Assembly (NCBI GenBank): GCA_016196755.1
Contig: JACPXC010000031.1
Location: forward strand, 1-64,000
DNA length: 64,000 bases
Direction: 5' to 3'
Source: Elusimicrobiota bacterium
GTDB taxonomy: Bacteria; Elusimicrobiota; Elusimicrobia; UBA1565
Shown: in pieces, positions 33,094 to 41,155 of the stretch
Layout of the letters: each line of letters begins with the position of its first letter
How positions within the stretch are numbered: position 1 is the first letter of the stretch
The notes under the pieces: generated by a model
Database searches by the model: none
What the model saw: the letters and a program-made list of their open reading frames with translations, nothing else
Told to the model about the DNA's origin: nothing
Made by a program: the position numbers and the translations under genes

Positions 33094-34014
33094 ATGCCCC
33101 AACTCAGCGTCAACCTCTGCTGCTGGAACTCGGCTAAGACCTTAGACAAGACGCTTAACTCCGTCTGGGCGCAGACCTGGACCGACTATGAGGTCGTGGC
33201 AGTCGACGACGGTTCCACCGACTCCACGCCGGACATCCTCGAGAAGCACCGTGCCGCCGGCCGCCCGCTCGTCGTCCACCGCCAGAAGAACGCCGGCCTG
33301 GGCGCCGCGCGCAACAAGGCCCAGTCGCTCTCGAAGGGCGAGCTCCTGGCCATCCTCGACCACGACGACCTCTGGGAGCCGACCAAGCTCGAGCGGCAGG
33401 TCCCGCTCTTCAGGCGCCGCGAGGTCGTCTGCGTGGGCTCCGACGCCGTCTACATCGACGCGGACGGGAAGCCATTCGGCCGCTACTCAGACCGGGTGCT
33501 CCTGCGCCGCGGCACGGTCCTGCGGGAGCTTACGCTCTACAACTTCGTGCCCTGTGCCGCCGCCGTCATGCGCCGCTCCGCCGTCGAGCTGGCCGGAGGC
33601 TGGTTCAAGCCCGATTTCAAAATCGCCGAGGAGTACGAGCTCTTCCTGCGCCTGGCCGGCGTGGGCGAGTTCGACTTCGTCTCCGAGCCGCTGGTGCGCG
33701 TGCGCGTCCTGCCGGGCAGCTTGGGATGGGACGTGAGCCGCGAGCGGGCCGAGATGCGGCGCATCTACGCCGAACTCTTCGCGCGCCATCCCGCGCTGGA
33801 GAAGGAGCTCGGCCCCGCGGCCGCGCGGGTCAAGCGCGCCGGCCTTTGGCTCTCGCCCGAGCAGGCCGACGCCTTGGCGGGGCTGCCCGCGTCTCCCAAG
33901 GCCAGACTCTCCGCCGCCGCCCTCTCGGCCGCCGCGCGCGCCGGCGACGGCGCGGTCGACGCCCTTCTCGGCCTCAAGCGCGGCGCCTCCCGCCTGCGCG
34001 AGAAGCTGCGCTGA
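33094..34014 (+). CDS. Glycosyltransferase family 2
   Basis: 306 residues. LSVNLCCWNSAKTLDKTLNSV, VVAVDDGSTDSTPD and AILDHDDLWEP give the GT-A nucleotide-binding and DXD-type sites (HDD). C-terminal part is Ala-rich and helical, no membrane segment. The ATG at 33094 is chosen over an upstream TTG in the tail of the previous gene. Codon use returns to the high-GC habit of the locus. Adds a sugar to the lipid-linked oligosaccharide; specificity unknown. Confidence 0.85.
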   Translation: MPQLSVNLCCWNSAKTLDKTLNSVWAQTWTDYEVVAVDDGSTDSTPDILEKHRAAGRPLVVHRQKNAGLGAARNKAQSLSKGELLAILDHDDLWEPTKLERQVPLFRRREVVCVGSDAVYIDADGKPFGRYSDRVLLRRGTVLRELTLYNFVPCAAAVMRRSAVELAGGWFKPDFKIAEEYELFLRLAGVGEFDFVSEPLVRVRVLPGSLGWDVSRERAEMRRIYAELFARHPALEKELGPAAARVKRAGLWLSPEQADALAGLPASPKARLSAAALSAAARAGDGAVDALLGLKRGASRLREKLR

Positions 34015-34112
34015 TTGCGCAGGCCACGACCCGCCGCCGCGCGCTCATGGGCGCCGCCGTCGACATAACCCAAGCAGGCCCCACCGAACATCTGAGGTCG
34101 TTTGGGCCGATT

Positions 34113-34125
34113 GAACGGTCCGTTC
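34113..34125. repeat. Inverted repeat 1 upstream of the XRE gene
   Basis: GAACGG-T-CCGTTC: perfect 6-base arms around one base. First of a series of inverted repeats in the 235-base gap between the glycosyltransferase and XRE genes. Confidence 0.55.
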
Positions 34126-34142
34126 CTCCATCGTGGCGGTAC

Positions 34143-34160
34143 GGACTGAAATAACAGTCC
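34143..34160. repeat. Inverted repeat 2 upstream of the XRE gene
   Basis: GGACTG (34143-34148) and CAGTCC (34155-34160) are perfect arms with a 6-base AT-rich spacer. Centre at about 34151.5. Confidence 0.55.
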
Positions 34161-34161
34161 C

Positions 34162-34180
34162 TACTTTTCTAGCCAAAGTA
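34162..34180. repeat. Inverted repeat 3 upstream of the XRE gene
   Basis: TACTTT (34162-34167) and AAAGTA (34175-34180) are perfect arms with a 7-base spacer. Centre at 34171, about 19.5 bases from the centres of repeats 2 and 4. Confidence 0.55.
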
Positions 34181-34200
34181 TGGACCGATGTATCGGTCCA
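34181..34200. promoter_or_regulatory. Inverted repeat 4: candidate operator
   Basis: TGGACCGAT and ATCGGTCCA are perfect 9-base arms around GT. This is the strongest dyad in the gap and lies 50 bases before the likely XRE start. It looks like an autoregulatory operator of an XRE-family repressor. Confidence 0.6.
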
Positions 34201-34239
34201 GAACGGCGTTGGAAGGGGAACTAAATCGCGCCTTTTGCG

Positions 34240-34261
34240 TACTAGCAGTATGCGCATGCGC
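34240..34261. repeat. Two short palindromes at the XRE start
   Basis: TACT-AGC-AGTA (34240-34250) and GCGCATGCGC (34252-34261) flank or include the proposed ATG at 34250. They could bind protein or form mRNA hairpins hiding the start. Confidence 0.4.
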
Positions 34262-34648
34262 TGGGTCAGCGAGGATTACGCCGCCCTCGCGGCCATGTTC
34301 GAGGCGGCCGAGCTTTGGCGCCAAGACGAAACCGCGCTGAGACCCGGCCGGCTCATCCTCCGGCTGCGCCGCGGCCTCCAGGTCAGTCAGCGCGAGCTGG
34401 CGCGGCGCTCTGGCGTGCCCAGGTCCCAGCTCGAGCGCATCGAAGCCGGCAAGGATTGCCGAATGAGCTCGATTCTCCGACTCATGGAGGCGCTGGGCTG
34501 CGCCCTCGTCGTGCTTCCCGCCTCGGAACCGCTTCTGGCGGAATTCAAGGAGAAAGCGACCAGGCAGGCGCGGTGCGACAGAGAATGGGAAGAAGCCAAG
34601 GCGGAACTGCGGCGAACCGCCCTCCCGGACCCGCCCGGAAATGGCTAG
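34250..34648 (+). CDS. XRE-family helix-turn-helix regulator
   Basis: 132 residues from ATG 34250. The HTH is RLRRGLQVSQRELARRSGVP then RSQLERIEAG, a standard Cro/C1-type domain at roughly residues 35-70, followed by SSILRLMEALGCALVVLP as in HipB-like antitoxin/regulator proteins. A GTG at 34133 would add 39 N-terminal residues but runs through the inverted-repeat array, so the shorter form is preferred. No toxin partner is visible beside it. It may control its own gene and the glycan operon downstream. Confidence 0.75.
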   Translation: MRMRWVSEDYAALAAMFEAAELWRQDETALRPGRLILRLRRGLQVSQRELARRSGVPRSQLERIEAGKDCRMSSILRLMEALGCALVVLPASEPLLAEFKEKATRQARCDREWEEAKAELRRTALPDPPGNG

Positions 34649-34651
34649 AAT
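34646..34651 (+). promoter_or_regulatory. -10 box before the LegB-like gene
   Basis: TAGAAT lies seven bases before an in-frame GTG (34659), the same layout as before the methyltransferase at 58273. It suggests a leaderless transcript beginning with the LegB-like gene. Confidence 0.4.
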
Positions 34652-34658
34652 CGCTTTT

Positions 34659-35666
34659 GTGACCACGGTTTCTCAGTCCTGGCGCGGCGAACGCGTCCTC
34701 GTCACGGGCGCCGGCGGCTTCATCGGCTCCCACCTGACCGAGACCCTGGCCGCGCGCGGCGCGAAGGTCCGCGCTTTGGTGCGCTACAACGGCCGCAACG
34801 ACTGGGGCCACCTCGAGGCGCTCGACCCCGCACTCAAGAAGAACGTCGAAGTCGTCTCCGGCGACGTCCGCGACCCGCGCCAGACCGCCGAGGCGGTCAG
34901 CGGCTGCTCGACCGTCTTCCATCTGGCCGCCCTGATCGCCATCCCCTACTCGTATCACGCCCCCCAGAGCTTCGTCGACGTCAACGTCACCGGCACGCTC
35001 AACATCCTCGAGGCCTGCCGCGAGGCGCGGGTCAAGCGCCTGGTCCATACCTCGACCTCGGAGGTCTACGGCACCGCGCGCTACGCCCCCATCGACGAGG
35101 AACATCCCCTGCAGGGCCAGTCGCCCTACTCGGCCTCGAAGATCGCCGCCGACAAGATCGTCGAGAGCTACCACCGCTCCTTCGGCCTGCCGGCCGTCAC
35201 CGTGCGGCCCTTCAACACCTACGGCCCGCGCCAGTCGGCCCGCGCCGTCATCCCGGCGGTGCTCTGCCAGCTGCTCTCCGGCAAGAAGACCCTGGCCGTG
35301 GGCTCGCTCGAGCCGGTGCGCGACTTCAACTACGTGGCCGACACCGTTGAGGGATTTTTGGCCGCGGCGCGCGCGCCCAAGGCCGTCGGCGAGGTCCTCA
35401 ACATCGGCGCCGGCCGCGGGGTCACCATCGGCCGCACCGTCGAACTCTTGATGAAGCTCAGCGGCCGCAAAGCCGCCCTGCGCCAGGACGCGCGCCGGGT
35501 CCGCCCCGCCAAGAGCGAGGTCTTCAAGCTGCTCTGCGACAACCGCAAAGCCGCCAAGCTCGCCGGCTGGAAGCCCAAGTTCAGTCTTGAAGAGGGGCTC
35601 GTGCGCACCATCGAGCACGTGCGCGCCAACCTCGAATCCTACAAGTCGGACCTCTACAACCTCTGA
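34659..35666 (+). CDS. NAD-dependent 4,6-dehydratase, LegB-like
   Basis: About 335 residues. VLVTGAGGFIGSHL, the family-specific HLAALIAIPYSYHAP, TSEVYGTA, catalytic SPYSASK and RPFNTYGPRQSARAVIP closely follow LegB-type dehydratases, which act on GDP-GlcNAc in Campylobacter legionaminic acid synthesis or UDP-GlcNAc in related systems. Start: GTG 34659 is chosen because a -10 box lies seven bases upstream; ATG 34641 (overlapping the XRE stop) adds six residues and is possible. The next gene encodes a nucleotidyltransferase, as expected for precursor supply. Confidence 0.87.
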   Translation: MTTVSQSWRGERVLVTGAGGFIGSHLTETLAARGAKVRALVRYNGRNDWGHLEALDPALKKNVEVVSGDVRDPRQTAEAVSGCSTVFHLAALIAIPYSYHAPQSFVDVNVTGTLNILEACREARVKRLVHTSTSEVYGTARYAPIDEEHPLQGQSPYSASKIAADKIVESYHRSFGLPAVTVRPFNTYGPRQSARAVIPAVLCQLLSGKKTLAVGSLEPVRDFNYVADTVEGFLAAARAPKAVGEVLNIGAGRGVTIGRTVELLMKLSGRKAALRQDARRVRPAKSEVFKLLCDNRKAAKLAGWKPKFSLEEGLVRTIEHVRANLESYKSDLYNL

Positions 35667-36376
35667 TGCAGGCCGTCATCCTCGCCGGCGGAAAAGGAAC
35701 TCGGCTCAGGCCGTTCACGACCTCTTTGCCCAAGCCGCTCGTGCCGCTAGGCGAGCAGCCCATCATCGAGGTCATCCTGCGCCAGCTCAAGGCCGCCGGC
35801 TTCAAAGAGGTCGTCGTCTCGGTCGGGCACTTAGCCGAGCTCATCGCGGCCTACTGCGGCGACGGCAAGCGCTGGGGCCTGCGCCTGCGCTACGCGCGCG
35901 AGGCCAAGCCCTTGTCGACGGCCGGCGCCCTGCGCGAGATCTCCGGGCTGGCCCCGAACTTTTTGACCATCAACGGCGACATCCTGACCACCTTGAGCGC
36001 CAAGGCCCTCTTCGCCGACCACATGAAGTCCAAAGCCCACGCCACGGTGGCCGTCTGCCAGCGCACGACCACGGTCTCCTTCGGCGTCATCACGCTCGAC
36101 GCCAAGAAGCGCGTCACCGCCTATACCGAGAAGCCCTCGCTCACATACAGCGTCAGCATGGGCGTCAACGTGTTCTCCCGCGAGTCCCTCAAGCTCATCA
36201 AGAAAGGCGAGGCGCTGGGCATCCCCGAGTTCATCGACCGCATCCGGGCCAAGGGCGGCCTGGTCCGCGGCTATCCGACCAAGGCCGAGTGGCTCGACAT
36301 AGGGCGGCCAGAGGATTATGAGACCGCCCAGGCCATCTTCGACTCCCCCCGCCTGCGCGCGCGCTACCTGCCGTGA
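35666..36376 (+). CDS. Sugar-1-phosphate nucleotidyltransferase
   Basis: 236 residues. AVILAGGKGTRLRPFTTSLPK is the NTP-binding signature, followed by VVSVGHLAELI and the ingdI/L metal-binding NGDIL. Length fits a minimal nucleotidyltransferase without the CBS domains seen in PtmE. Given the LegB-like neighbour it may be a glucosamine-1-P or mannose-1-P guanylyl/uridylyltransferase. ATG sharing its A with the LegB-like gene's stop. Confidence 0.88.
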   Translation: MQAVILAGGKGTRLRPFTTSLPKPLVPLGEQPIIEVILRQLKAAGFKEVVVSVGHLAELIAAYCGDGKRWGLRLRYAREAKPLSTAGALREISGLAPNFLTINGDILTTLSAKALFADHMKSKAHATVAVCQRTTTVSFGVITLDAKKRVTAYTEKPSLTYSVSMGVNVFSRESLKLIKKGEALGIPEFIDRIRAKGGLVRGYPTKAEWLDIGRPEDYETAQAIFDSPRLRARYLP

Positions 36377-37254
36377 GGTTCCGCCGCGTCCTGGTCACGG
36401 GCGCCAACGGCTTCCTGGCCTCGGCCCTACTGCCGCTCTTAAAGAAGCGGCTCCCACGCGCCAAGGTCGTCGCCGCCTCGCGCAAGACCTCCGACCTCGC
36501 GGACTGCGGCGCGGCGCGCCGCCTAATCGCCCGCGCGCGTCCCGACCTCGTCATGCACTTGGCCGGAGCGCGCCCGCCGGCGGACTTGGACGCGCTCTGG
36601 CGCGACAACGTCACGGCCACCATCCGGCTCTGCGCGGCGCTCCGAGGGACCGGCGCCCGGCTCGTCGTCGCCGGCTCGAGCGGCGAGTACGGCCCCGCCC
36701 CCAAACGGCCGGTCAGCGAGGACTTCCCGGCCAATCCGCTGACGCTCTACGGCCGGGTCAAGCACGCCCAGACCCTGGCCGCGCTGTCCTTCGTCCACGA
36801 GGGGCTGGATGTCCGCGTGGCCCGGCTCTTCAACGTCCTCGGTCCCGGCACGCCCGAGAGCCTGGCCCCCGGCGCCTTCGCGGCCCAGGCCGCGCGGCTC
36901 GAGCGGGCCGGCGGCGGCACGCTCAAGGTGGGCGACCTGCGCCCGACCCGCGACTATATCGACGTGCGCGACGCGGCCGCGGGCCTGCTCGCCGTGGCGC
37001 TGGCGCCCGCTCTTTCGGGCTGCACGAACGTCTGCTCGGGCCGCGGGGTGGCGATGTCCCAGGTCCTCGAGGGCATCCTCGACGCCGCGCGCGCCCCGCT
37101 CAAGGCGGTCCGCGACCCCGCGCGCCTGCGCGCCGTCGAGGTGCGCGGCATCACGGGCTCGCATGCCCGCCTCACCCGCGCCGCCGGCTGGCGGCCGCGC
37201 GTCGCGTTGGAACGCTCGCTCAAGGATACCCTGGCATGGCACCGCTCAGCCTGA
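36373..37254 (+). CDS. NAD-dependent epimerase/dehydratase
   Basis: 293 residues, GTG start in a GTGA overlap. VLVTGANGFLASALLPLL is the nucleotide-binding start (second Gly position replaced by Ala), SGEYGP and LTLYGRVK supply the catalytic Tyr-Lys, and RPTRDYIDVRD is family-typical. Probably the 4-reductase or epimerase step for the NDP-sugar activated by the previous gene, as in GDP-rhamnose or dTDP-sugar routes. Confidence 0.85.
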   Translation: MRFRRVLVTGANGFLASALLPLLKKRLPRAKVVAASRKTSDLADCGAARRLIARARPDLVMHLAGARPPADLDALWRDNVTATIRLCAALRGTGARLVVAGSSGEYGPAPKRPVSEDFPANPLTLYGRVKHAQTLAALSFVHEGLDVRVARLFNVLGPGTPESLAPGAFAAQAARLERAGGGTLKVGDLRPTRDYIDVRDAAAGLLAVALAPALSGCTNVCSGRGVAMSQVLEGILDAARAPLKAVRDPARLRAVEVRGITGSHARLTRAAGWRPRVALERSLKDTLAWHRSA

Positions 37255-38186
37255 GACCGGCCCGCCCCGAGGACGGCGCGGGCGTCAGCGCGCTGTTTAC
37301 GGCCGTGCACAAGCGCCCCCTGCCCGAGCCGCTGCGGCGCTGGCGCTACGACGGCAAGGCCGACGCCCCGTCGATCAACACCGTGGCGCTCGACGGCGAC
37401 CGGGTCGTCGCTCACCTCGGCGCCCTGCGCGTCGAGCTCGAGACCCCCGCCGGCCGCCGCGCGGCCGGGCTCTGGGCCGACCTTATGGTGCACCCGGAGC
37501 ATCGCGGCCTGCCGCTCTTTCTGGACATGGCCGAGGCCAACATGGCGGCCTGCGCGCAGGCCGGGCTCTCTCTCCTCTACGCCTTCCCGAACGACAACTC
37601 CTGGCCGCTGCTCAAGCGCCTGCTCGACTGGACCGACTTAGGCGACCTCCACGCCTTCGAGGGCGGCCTGCCCGAGCCGCAATCGGGAGGCAGGGCCTTG
37701 GACGGCCTGCCCGAGGCCGCCGAGCTCGACGCGTTCTGGGAGCGCGTCCGCGCGCCCGGCGTCGTCACCCTGCGCCGCTCGGGCGCCTGGGCGCGCTGGC
37801 GCTACCTCGACCGCCCTGACTCCGGCTACCGCTCTTGGCAGGTCCGCGGCACCGCCGGCAACCTGCGCGGCTGGGCGGCGGCCAAGACCTTCGCGGCCAA
37901 GGACTCGGTCATCGGCGACGTCCTCGACCTCTGGACCGAGGACGGCGAGGCCGAGGAGACCCTGCTTTCCGCCGTGCTGGCCTGGTTCGCCGAGCGCGAC
38001 GTGACGACGATGTCGGCCTGGGCCGCTCCCGGCGACCAGCAAGCCTCACTGTGGAGCTCGCTCGCCCTCGACCCCGTCGGTCCCGTCACCCATTTCGGCG
38101 CCCGCGCCCTGACGCCCGAGGCCGCGGCCTTTGCGAGCGACCCGTCACTTTGGAGAATAGCGAAGGGGGATTCCGATGTCTTCTAA
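37236..38186 (+). CDS. GNAT-family N-acetyltransferase
   Basis: 316 residues. LRPARPEDGAGVSALFTAVHKRPL at the start and VHPEHRGLPLFLDMAEAN, the acyl-CoA pyrophosphate-binding region, indicate a GNAT fold; a second, weaker half (WRYLDRPDSGYRSW onward) resembles a duplicated GNAT domain. ATG at 37236 overlaps the epimerase by 19 bases. May N-acylate an amino sugar; length and domain duplication resemble Eis- or FemX-like proteins. Confidence 0.7.
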   Translation: MAPLSLRPARPEDGAGVSALFTAVHKRPLPEPLRRWRYDGKADAPSINTVALDGDRVVAHLGALRVELETPAGRRAAGLWADLMVHPEHRGLPLFLDMAEANMAACAQAGLSLLYAFPNDNSWPLLKRLLDWTDLGDLHAFEGGLPEPQSGGRALDGLPEAAELDAFWERVRAPGVVTLRRSGAWARWRYLDRPDSGYRSWQVRGTAGNLRGWAAAKTFAAKDSVIGDVLDLWTEDGEAEETLLSAVLAWFAERDVTTMSAWAAPGDQQASLWSSLALDPVGPVTHFGARALTPEAAAFASDPSLWRIAKGDSDVF

Positions 38187-38793
38187 AGTCCTGGCGCTGG
38201 GCGCCCATTTCGACGACGCCGAACTCGGCTGCGGCGGCGCGCTGGCCCGCCACGCGCGAAAGGGCGACAAGGTCACCCTCTGGGTGGCGACGCGCTCGGG
38301 ATTTGCCGACCGTACCGACGACGCCGCCGGACGCGAGGGCCGCAAGGCCGCCAAGATCCTCGGCGTGGACCTCGTCGAGGGCGACCGCGAGACTTTCTCC
38401 CTGGCCTACGAGGACGGCCTGGTCCGCGAACTGCGCGCTCTCGTCGACCGCCTGCGCCCGGGCACGGTCTATCTGCCGTTCACCGGCGACGCCCACCAGG
38501 ACCACCGGGCCCTGGCCCGCGCCGCGCTCAGCGCCGCGCGCCACTGCCCGCGCCTGCTCATGTACCGCATCAACTGGTACGACACCGAGGAAGCGTTCAT
38601 CCCTCGCCACTTCATCGATATCACCAAGACCATGCCGGTCAAGCTCCGCGCCCTGCGCGCCCACGCCTCTGAGATGAAGCGCACCGGCGGGCGCTGGCTC
38701 GAGTGGGTGACCCAGCGCGACCGGCAAGACGGCATCCGGCTCGGCGTGGGCTACGCCGAGGCCTTCCAAGCGGTGCGCTACCTGGAACCGTGA
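38176..38793 (+). CDS. PIG-L/LmbE-family deacetylase
   Basis: 205 residues. The zinc motif AHFDDAELGCGG near residue 10 and the downstream FTGDAHQDHRA are the metal-binding blocks of GlcNAc-PI/N-acetylglucosaminyl deacetylases. Overlaps the GNAT gene by 11 bases; the acetyltransferase/deacetylase pair could swap an N-acetyl group for another acyl group on an amino sugar. Confidence 0.88.
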   Translation: MSSKVLALGAHFDDAELGCGGALARHARKGDKVTLWVATRSGFADRTDDAAGREGRKAAKILGVDLVEGDRETFSLAYEDGLVRELRALVDRLRPGTVYLPFTGDAHQDHRALARAALSAARHCPRLLMYRINWYDTEEAFIPRHFIDITKTMPVKLRALRAHASEMKRTGGRWLEWVTQRDRQDGIRLGVGYAEAFQAVRYLEP

Positions 38794-39935
38794 GAGGGGC
38801 GACGCCGTTCGCCGACGCCCAGGTCGTCGTCCTGAGCACCATAGACTGGGACGCCGCCTGGCAGCGCCACCAGATCTTCGCCGCCCAGTTCGCGGCCGCG
38901 GGACGCGAGGTCTTCTTCGTCGAGAACACCGGCTTCCGCGACCCCGGATTGGCCGACGCCGGCCGGCTGGTGCGCCGCCTGGCCCGCCTGGCCGGACGGC
39001 CCGGGGCCGCCCCGCAGGGAGTCCCGAAGGGCGTGACGGTCGTCTCGCCGGCCGTCTTGCCGCCCACCAAGACCGCCTTCCGGGTCATCAACGAGAACTG
39101 GCTGGTGCCGCGCCTGACGGCGCGCTTGAAGAAGCAGGGCCTGCGCCCCGGCCCCATCGCCGTCGTCTACGTCGCCACCGAGACGACCCTGGCCATGCTC
39201 GACGCCTTGAACCCCTCGCTGGTCGTCTACGACTGCGCCTCGCACTTCGCCGCGCACCCCGGCGCCCCCGAGGACTTCGGCGCGCTGGAAGCCAAGCTCC
39301 TCGCCCGCGCGGACCTCGTCGTCACCGATTCCAAGTTCCTCTATGACCGCCTCGCCCCTCGCCACCCGCGCGTCGTGCGGATCCACCAAGGCGTCGACGA
39401 GTCGTTCTTCGCCGCCAAGCCCCCCTCCGGGAACTGGGACTCGTTCTGCTACTACGGCACCTGGGTCCACGAGCTCGACGCGCGCCTGCCGGCCGCGCTG
39501 GCGGAGGCCGGCTTCAAGGTGGCCTTAAGCGGCTTCGTCAAAGGCCCGCCGCCGGAGCTCCCGGCCTCGGTGCGGAGGCTGGGGCCGGTGGCGCGCGAAA
39601 ATCTCGTCGAGCGCCTGCAGGACTTCGACGTCTTCCTCCTGCCCCATCTGCTCACCCCGTTCCACCAGGGCGTCATCCCGGCCAAGCTCTACGAGTGCAT
39701 GGCGATGGGCCGTCCGGTCCTCGCCACCGCCCTGCCCTCGATGGAGGAGGTGCGCGAGCACGTCTACGTCGCCGCCACGCCCGAGGAGTGGGTGCGCGCG
39801 GCGCGCGACCTGCCCAAGACCGAGACCCCCGAGCGCCGCGCCGCGCGCATCGCGCTGGCCCGCAAGCACACCCACGCCGCGGAGTTCGCCCGTCTCGAGG
39901 CGGCCATGCTCGAGGCCTGGGACAAGGCGCGCTGA
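38790..39935 (+). CDS. Glycosyltransferase, GT-B fold (GT4-like)
   Basis: 381 residues, GTG start in a GTGA overlap. VVVLSTIDWDAAWQRHQIFA begins the N-terminal acceptor domain; LVVYDCASHFAAHPG, VVRIHQGVDESFF, and VIPAKLYECMAMGRPVLATALPSM give the donor-binding E-X7-E-like region. Cytoplasmic, no membrane helices. Adds a sugar during repeat-unit assembly; donor unknown. Confidence 0.85.
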   Translation: MRGATPFADAQVVVLSTIDWDAAWQRHQIFAAQFAAAGREVFFVENTGFRDPGLADAGRLVRRLARLAGRPGAAPQGVPKGVTVVSPAVLPPTKTAFRVINENWLVPRLTARLKKQGLRPGPIAVVYVATETTLAMLDALNPSLVVYDCASHFAAHPGAPEDFGALEAKLLARADLVVTDSKFLYDRLAPRHPRVVRIHQGVDESFFAAKPPSGNWDSFCYYGTWVHELDARLPAALAEAGFKVALSGFVKGPPPELPASVRRLGPVARENLVERLQDFDVFLLPHLLTPFHQGVIPAKLYECMAMGRPVLATALPSMEEVREHVYVAATPEEWVRAARDLPKTETPERRAARIALARKHTHAAEFARLEAAMLEAWDKAR

Positions 39936-41155
39936 TGCAAGGCCCGCGGCTCGTGTCGGCCGGCCTCTGCCTGTTCGCGGCCGCCCTGCCGCTGTCGATC
40001 GCGGCCGCCAACATCGGCTGGGTAGCGGCCGCGGCGGGATTGGCGCTCTGCGCCTGGGAGAAGGCCCCCGTCGACTGGAAAGCCTGGCGAGGCCCTCTAC
40101 TCTGGCCGTTGGGGGCGTATCTGGCCGCGGCCTTGGTCGCCTCTCTGGTAGCGCCGGACGCCGCGGGCGCCCTGCGCAGCCTCCACAAGGACGCCCACAA
40201 GCTCGGGCTCTACGCCTTGTTGAGCGTAGCGTTCACCGCGGGCGGGACGCGCAAGCCGCTGGCGGCCCTGGCCGGGGGCGCCGCCGCCGCCGCCGCCGTG
40301 GGTTTGTTCCAATGGACCATAGGCCTCGCCGACGCCGCCGTCGTGCCGCGCGCGCACGGTTGGCTCCATGCCGTGACCTACGGCGAGCAAATGGCCGTGC
40401 TCTTTCTCGGCGCCTTGGCCGCGTGGCGCCTGCCGTCGGACCTGGGCCCGCGCGCGCGCGCCGCGGCGGCAGCCTTGTCCGTCCTGACCGGGACCGCCCT
40501 GCTCCTGAGCAACACCCGCGGCGCCTTGGCGGCGGCGGCGGCGGGCCTCTTCGTCGCCGGCTCGGCTCTGCCGCGCCTGCGGCGCGCGCTGTTTGCCGCC
40601 GCCGCGGCGGCCGCGCTCGTAGCGGTGGCCGCCGACCTGCTGACCCCGCGGCGCTCGCTGATCCTGACCGCGCTCGGCCGCGGCAACGCCCCGGCTTGGT
40701 CCACCCAAGGCCAGATGGCCCGCCTCACGCTCTGGAAGGCGGCCGTGGGCATCGGCCTCGACCATCCCGTGGCCGGGGCCGGCATCGGCGGCTATCGCGT
40801 TCTCCTGCCGTCCTACGTCAAGAGCGGCACGCTCTTCGACGGCAACGAGCGCAGCTGGGGCACGGCCGACAACCTCTATCTGCATCAATTCGCGGAGCGC
40901 GGCTTCGTCGGCGCGGCCGCCCTGGCCTGGCTCCTTTTCGCCTACGCCGCCGGCGCCCTGCGCCGCGCGCGGCGGGACCCCGGCGCCCTAAACCTCTGGT
41001 CGCTCGGCGCCGCGGGGGCCTTCCTCGTCATGAACCTCACCGAGGTGGCGTTCCAGGTCGAACTGGTCTGGATGCTCACCCTGTTCGTCTGGACCGCGGC
41101 GGAGGCCGGCACGGGCCGGGGGATTGATACAATGAAGGCCCCTTCCGCCCCATGA
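39935..41155 (+). CDS. O-antigen ligase/polymerase (Wzy_C family)
   Basis: 406 residues, very hydrophobic with about 10-12 membrane segments and a large periplasmic loop. LLLSNTRGALAAAAAGLFVAGSAL followed by HPVAGAGIGGYRVLLP and NLYLHQFAERGFVGAAAL are the Wzy_C blocks (arginine in the RGA motif, periplasmic His). It acts at the inner-membrane outer face, joining polysaccharide to a lipid or protein acceptor, or polymerising repeat units. Confidence 0.85.
   Translation: MQGPRLVSAGLCLFAAALPLSIAAANIGWVAAAAGLALCAWEKAPVDWKAWRGPLLWPLGAYLAAALVASLVAPDAAGALRSLHKDAHKLGLYALLSVAFTAGGTRKPLAALAGGAAAAAAVGLFQWTIGLADAAVVPRAHGWLHAVTYGEQMAVLFLGALAAWRLPSDLGPRARAAAAALSVLTGTALLLSNTRGALAAAAAGLFVAGSALPRLRRALFAAAAAAALVAVAADLLTPRRSLILTALGRGNAPAWSTQGQMARLTLWKAAVGIGLDHPVAGAGIGGYRVLLPSYVKSGTLFDGNERSWGTADNLYLHQFAERGFVGAAALAWLLFAYAAGALRRARRDPGALNLWSLGAAGAFLVMNLTEVAFQVELVWMLTLFVWTAAEAGTGRGIDTMKAPSAP
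41125..41133 (+). promoter_or_regulatory. Extended -10 inside the ligase gene end, before the KdsD-like gene
   Basis: TGA-TACAAT is an extended -10 in the AT-rich tail of the ligase gene, 18 bases before the KdsD-like ATG. It may give independent expression of a gene needed for basic Kdo synthesis. Confidence 0.45.

Noticed and set aside
34133-34249. GTG-initiated longer form of the XRE protein or an upstream antitoxin/toxin partner
   Set aside because: The added residues show no domain and run through the inverted-repeat array; no partner gene with a Shine-Dalgarno or known toxin motif is visible on either strand.
34045-34257. 70-residue minus-strand frame over the repeat array
   Set aside because: It has no start signal, no known motif, and is explained by palindromic sequence being open on both strands.
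34113-34261. CRISPR array or attC-type site
   Set aside because: The dyads differ in sequence and are not separated by unique spacers of constant length; no cas or integrase gene is near.
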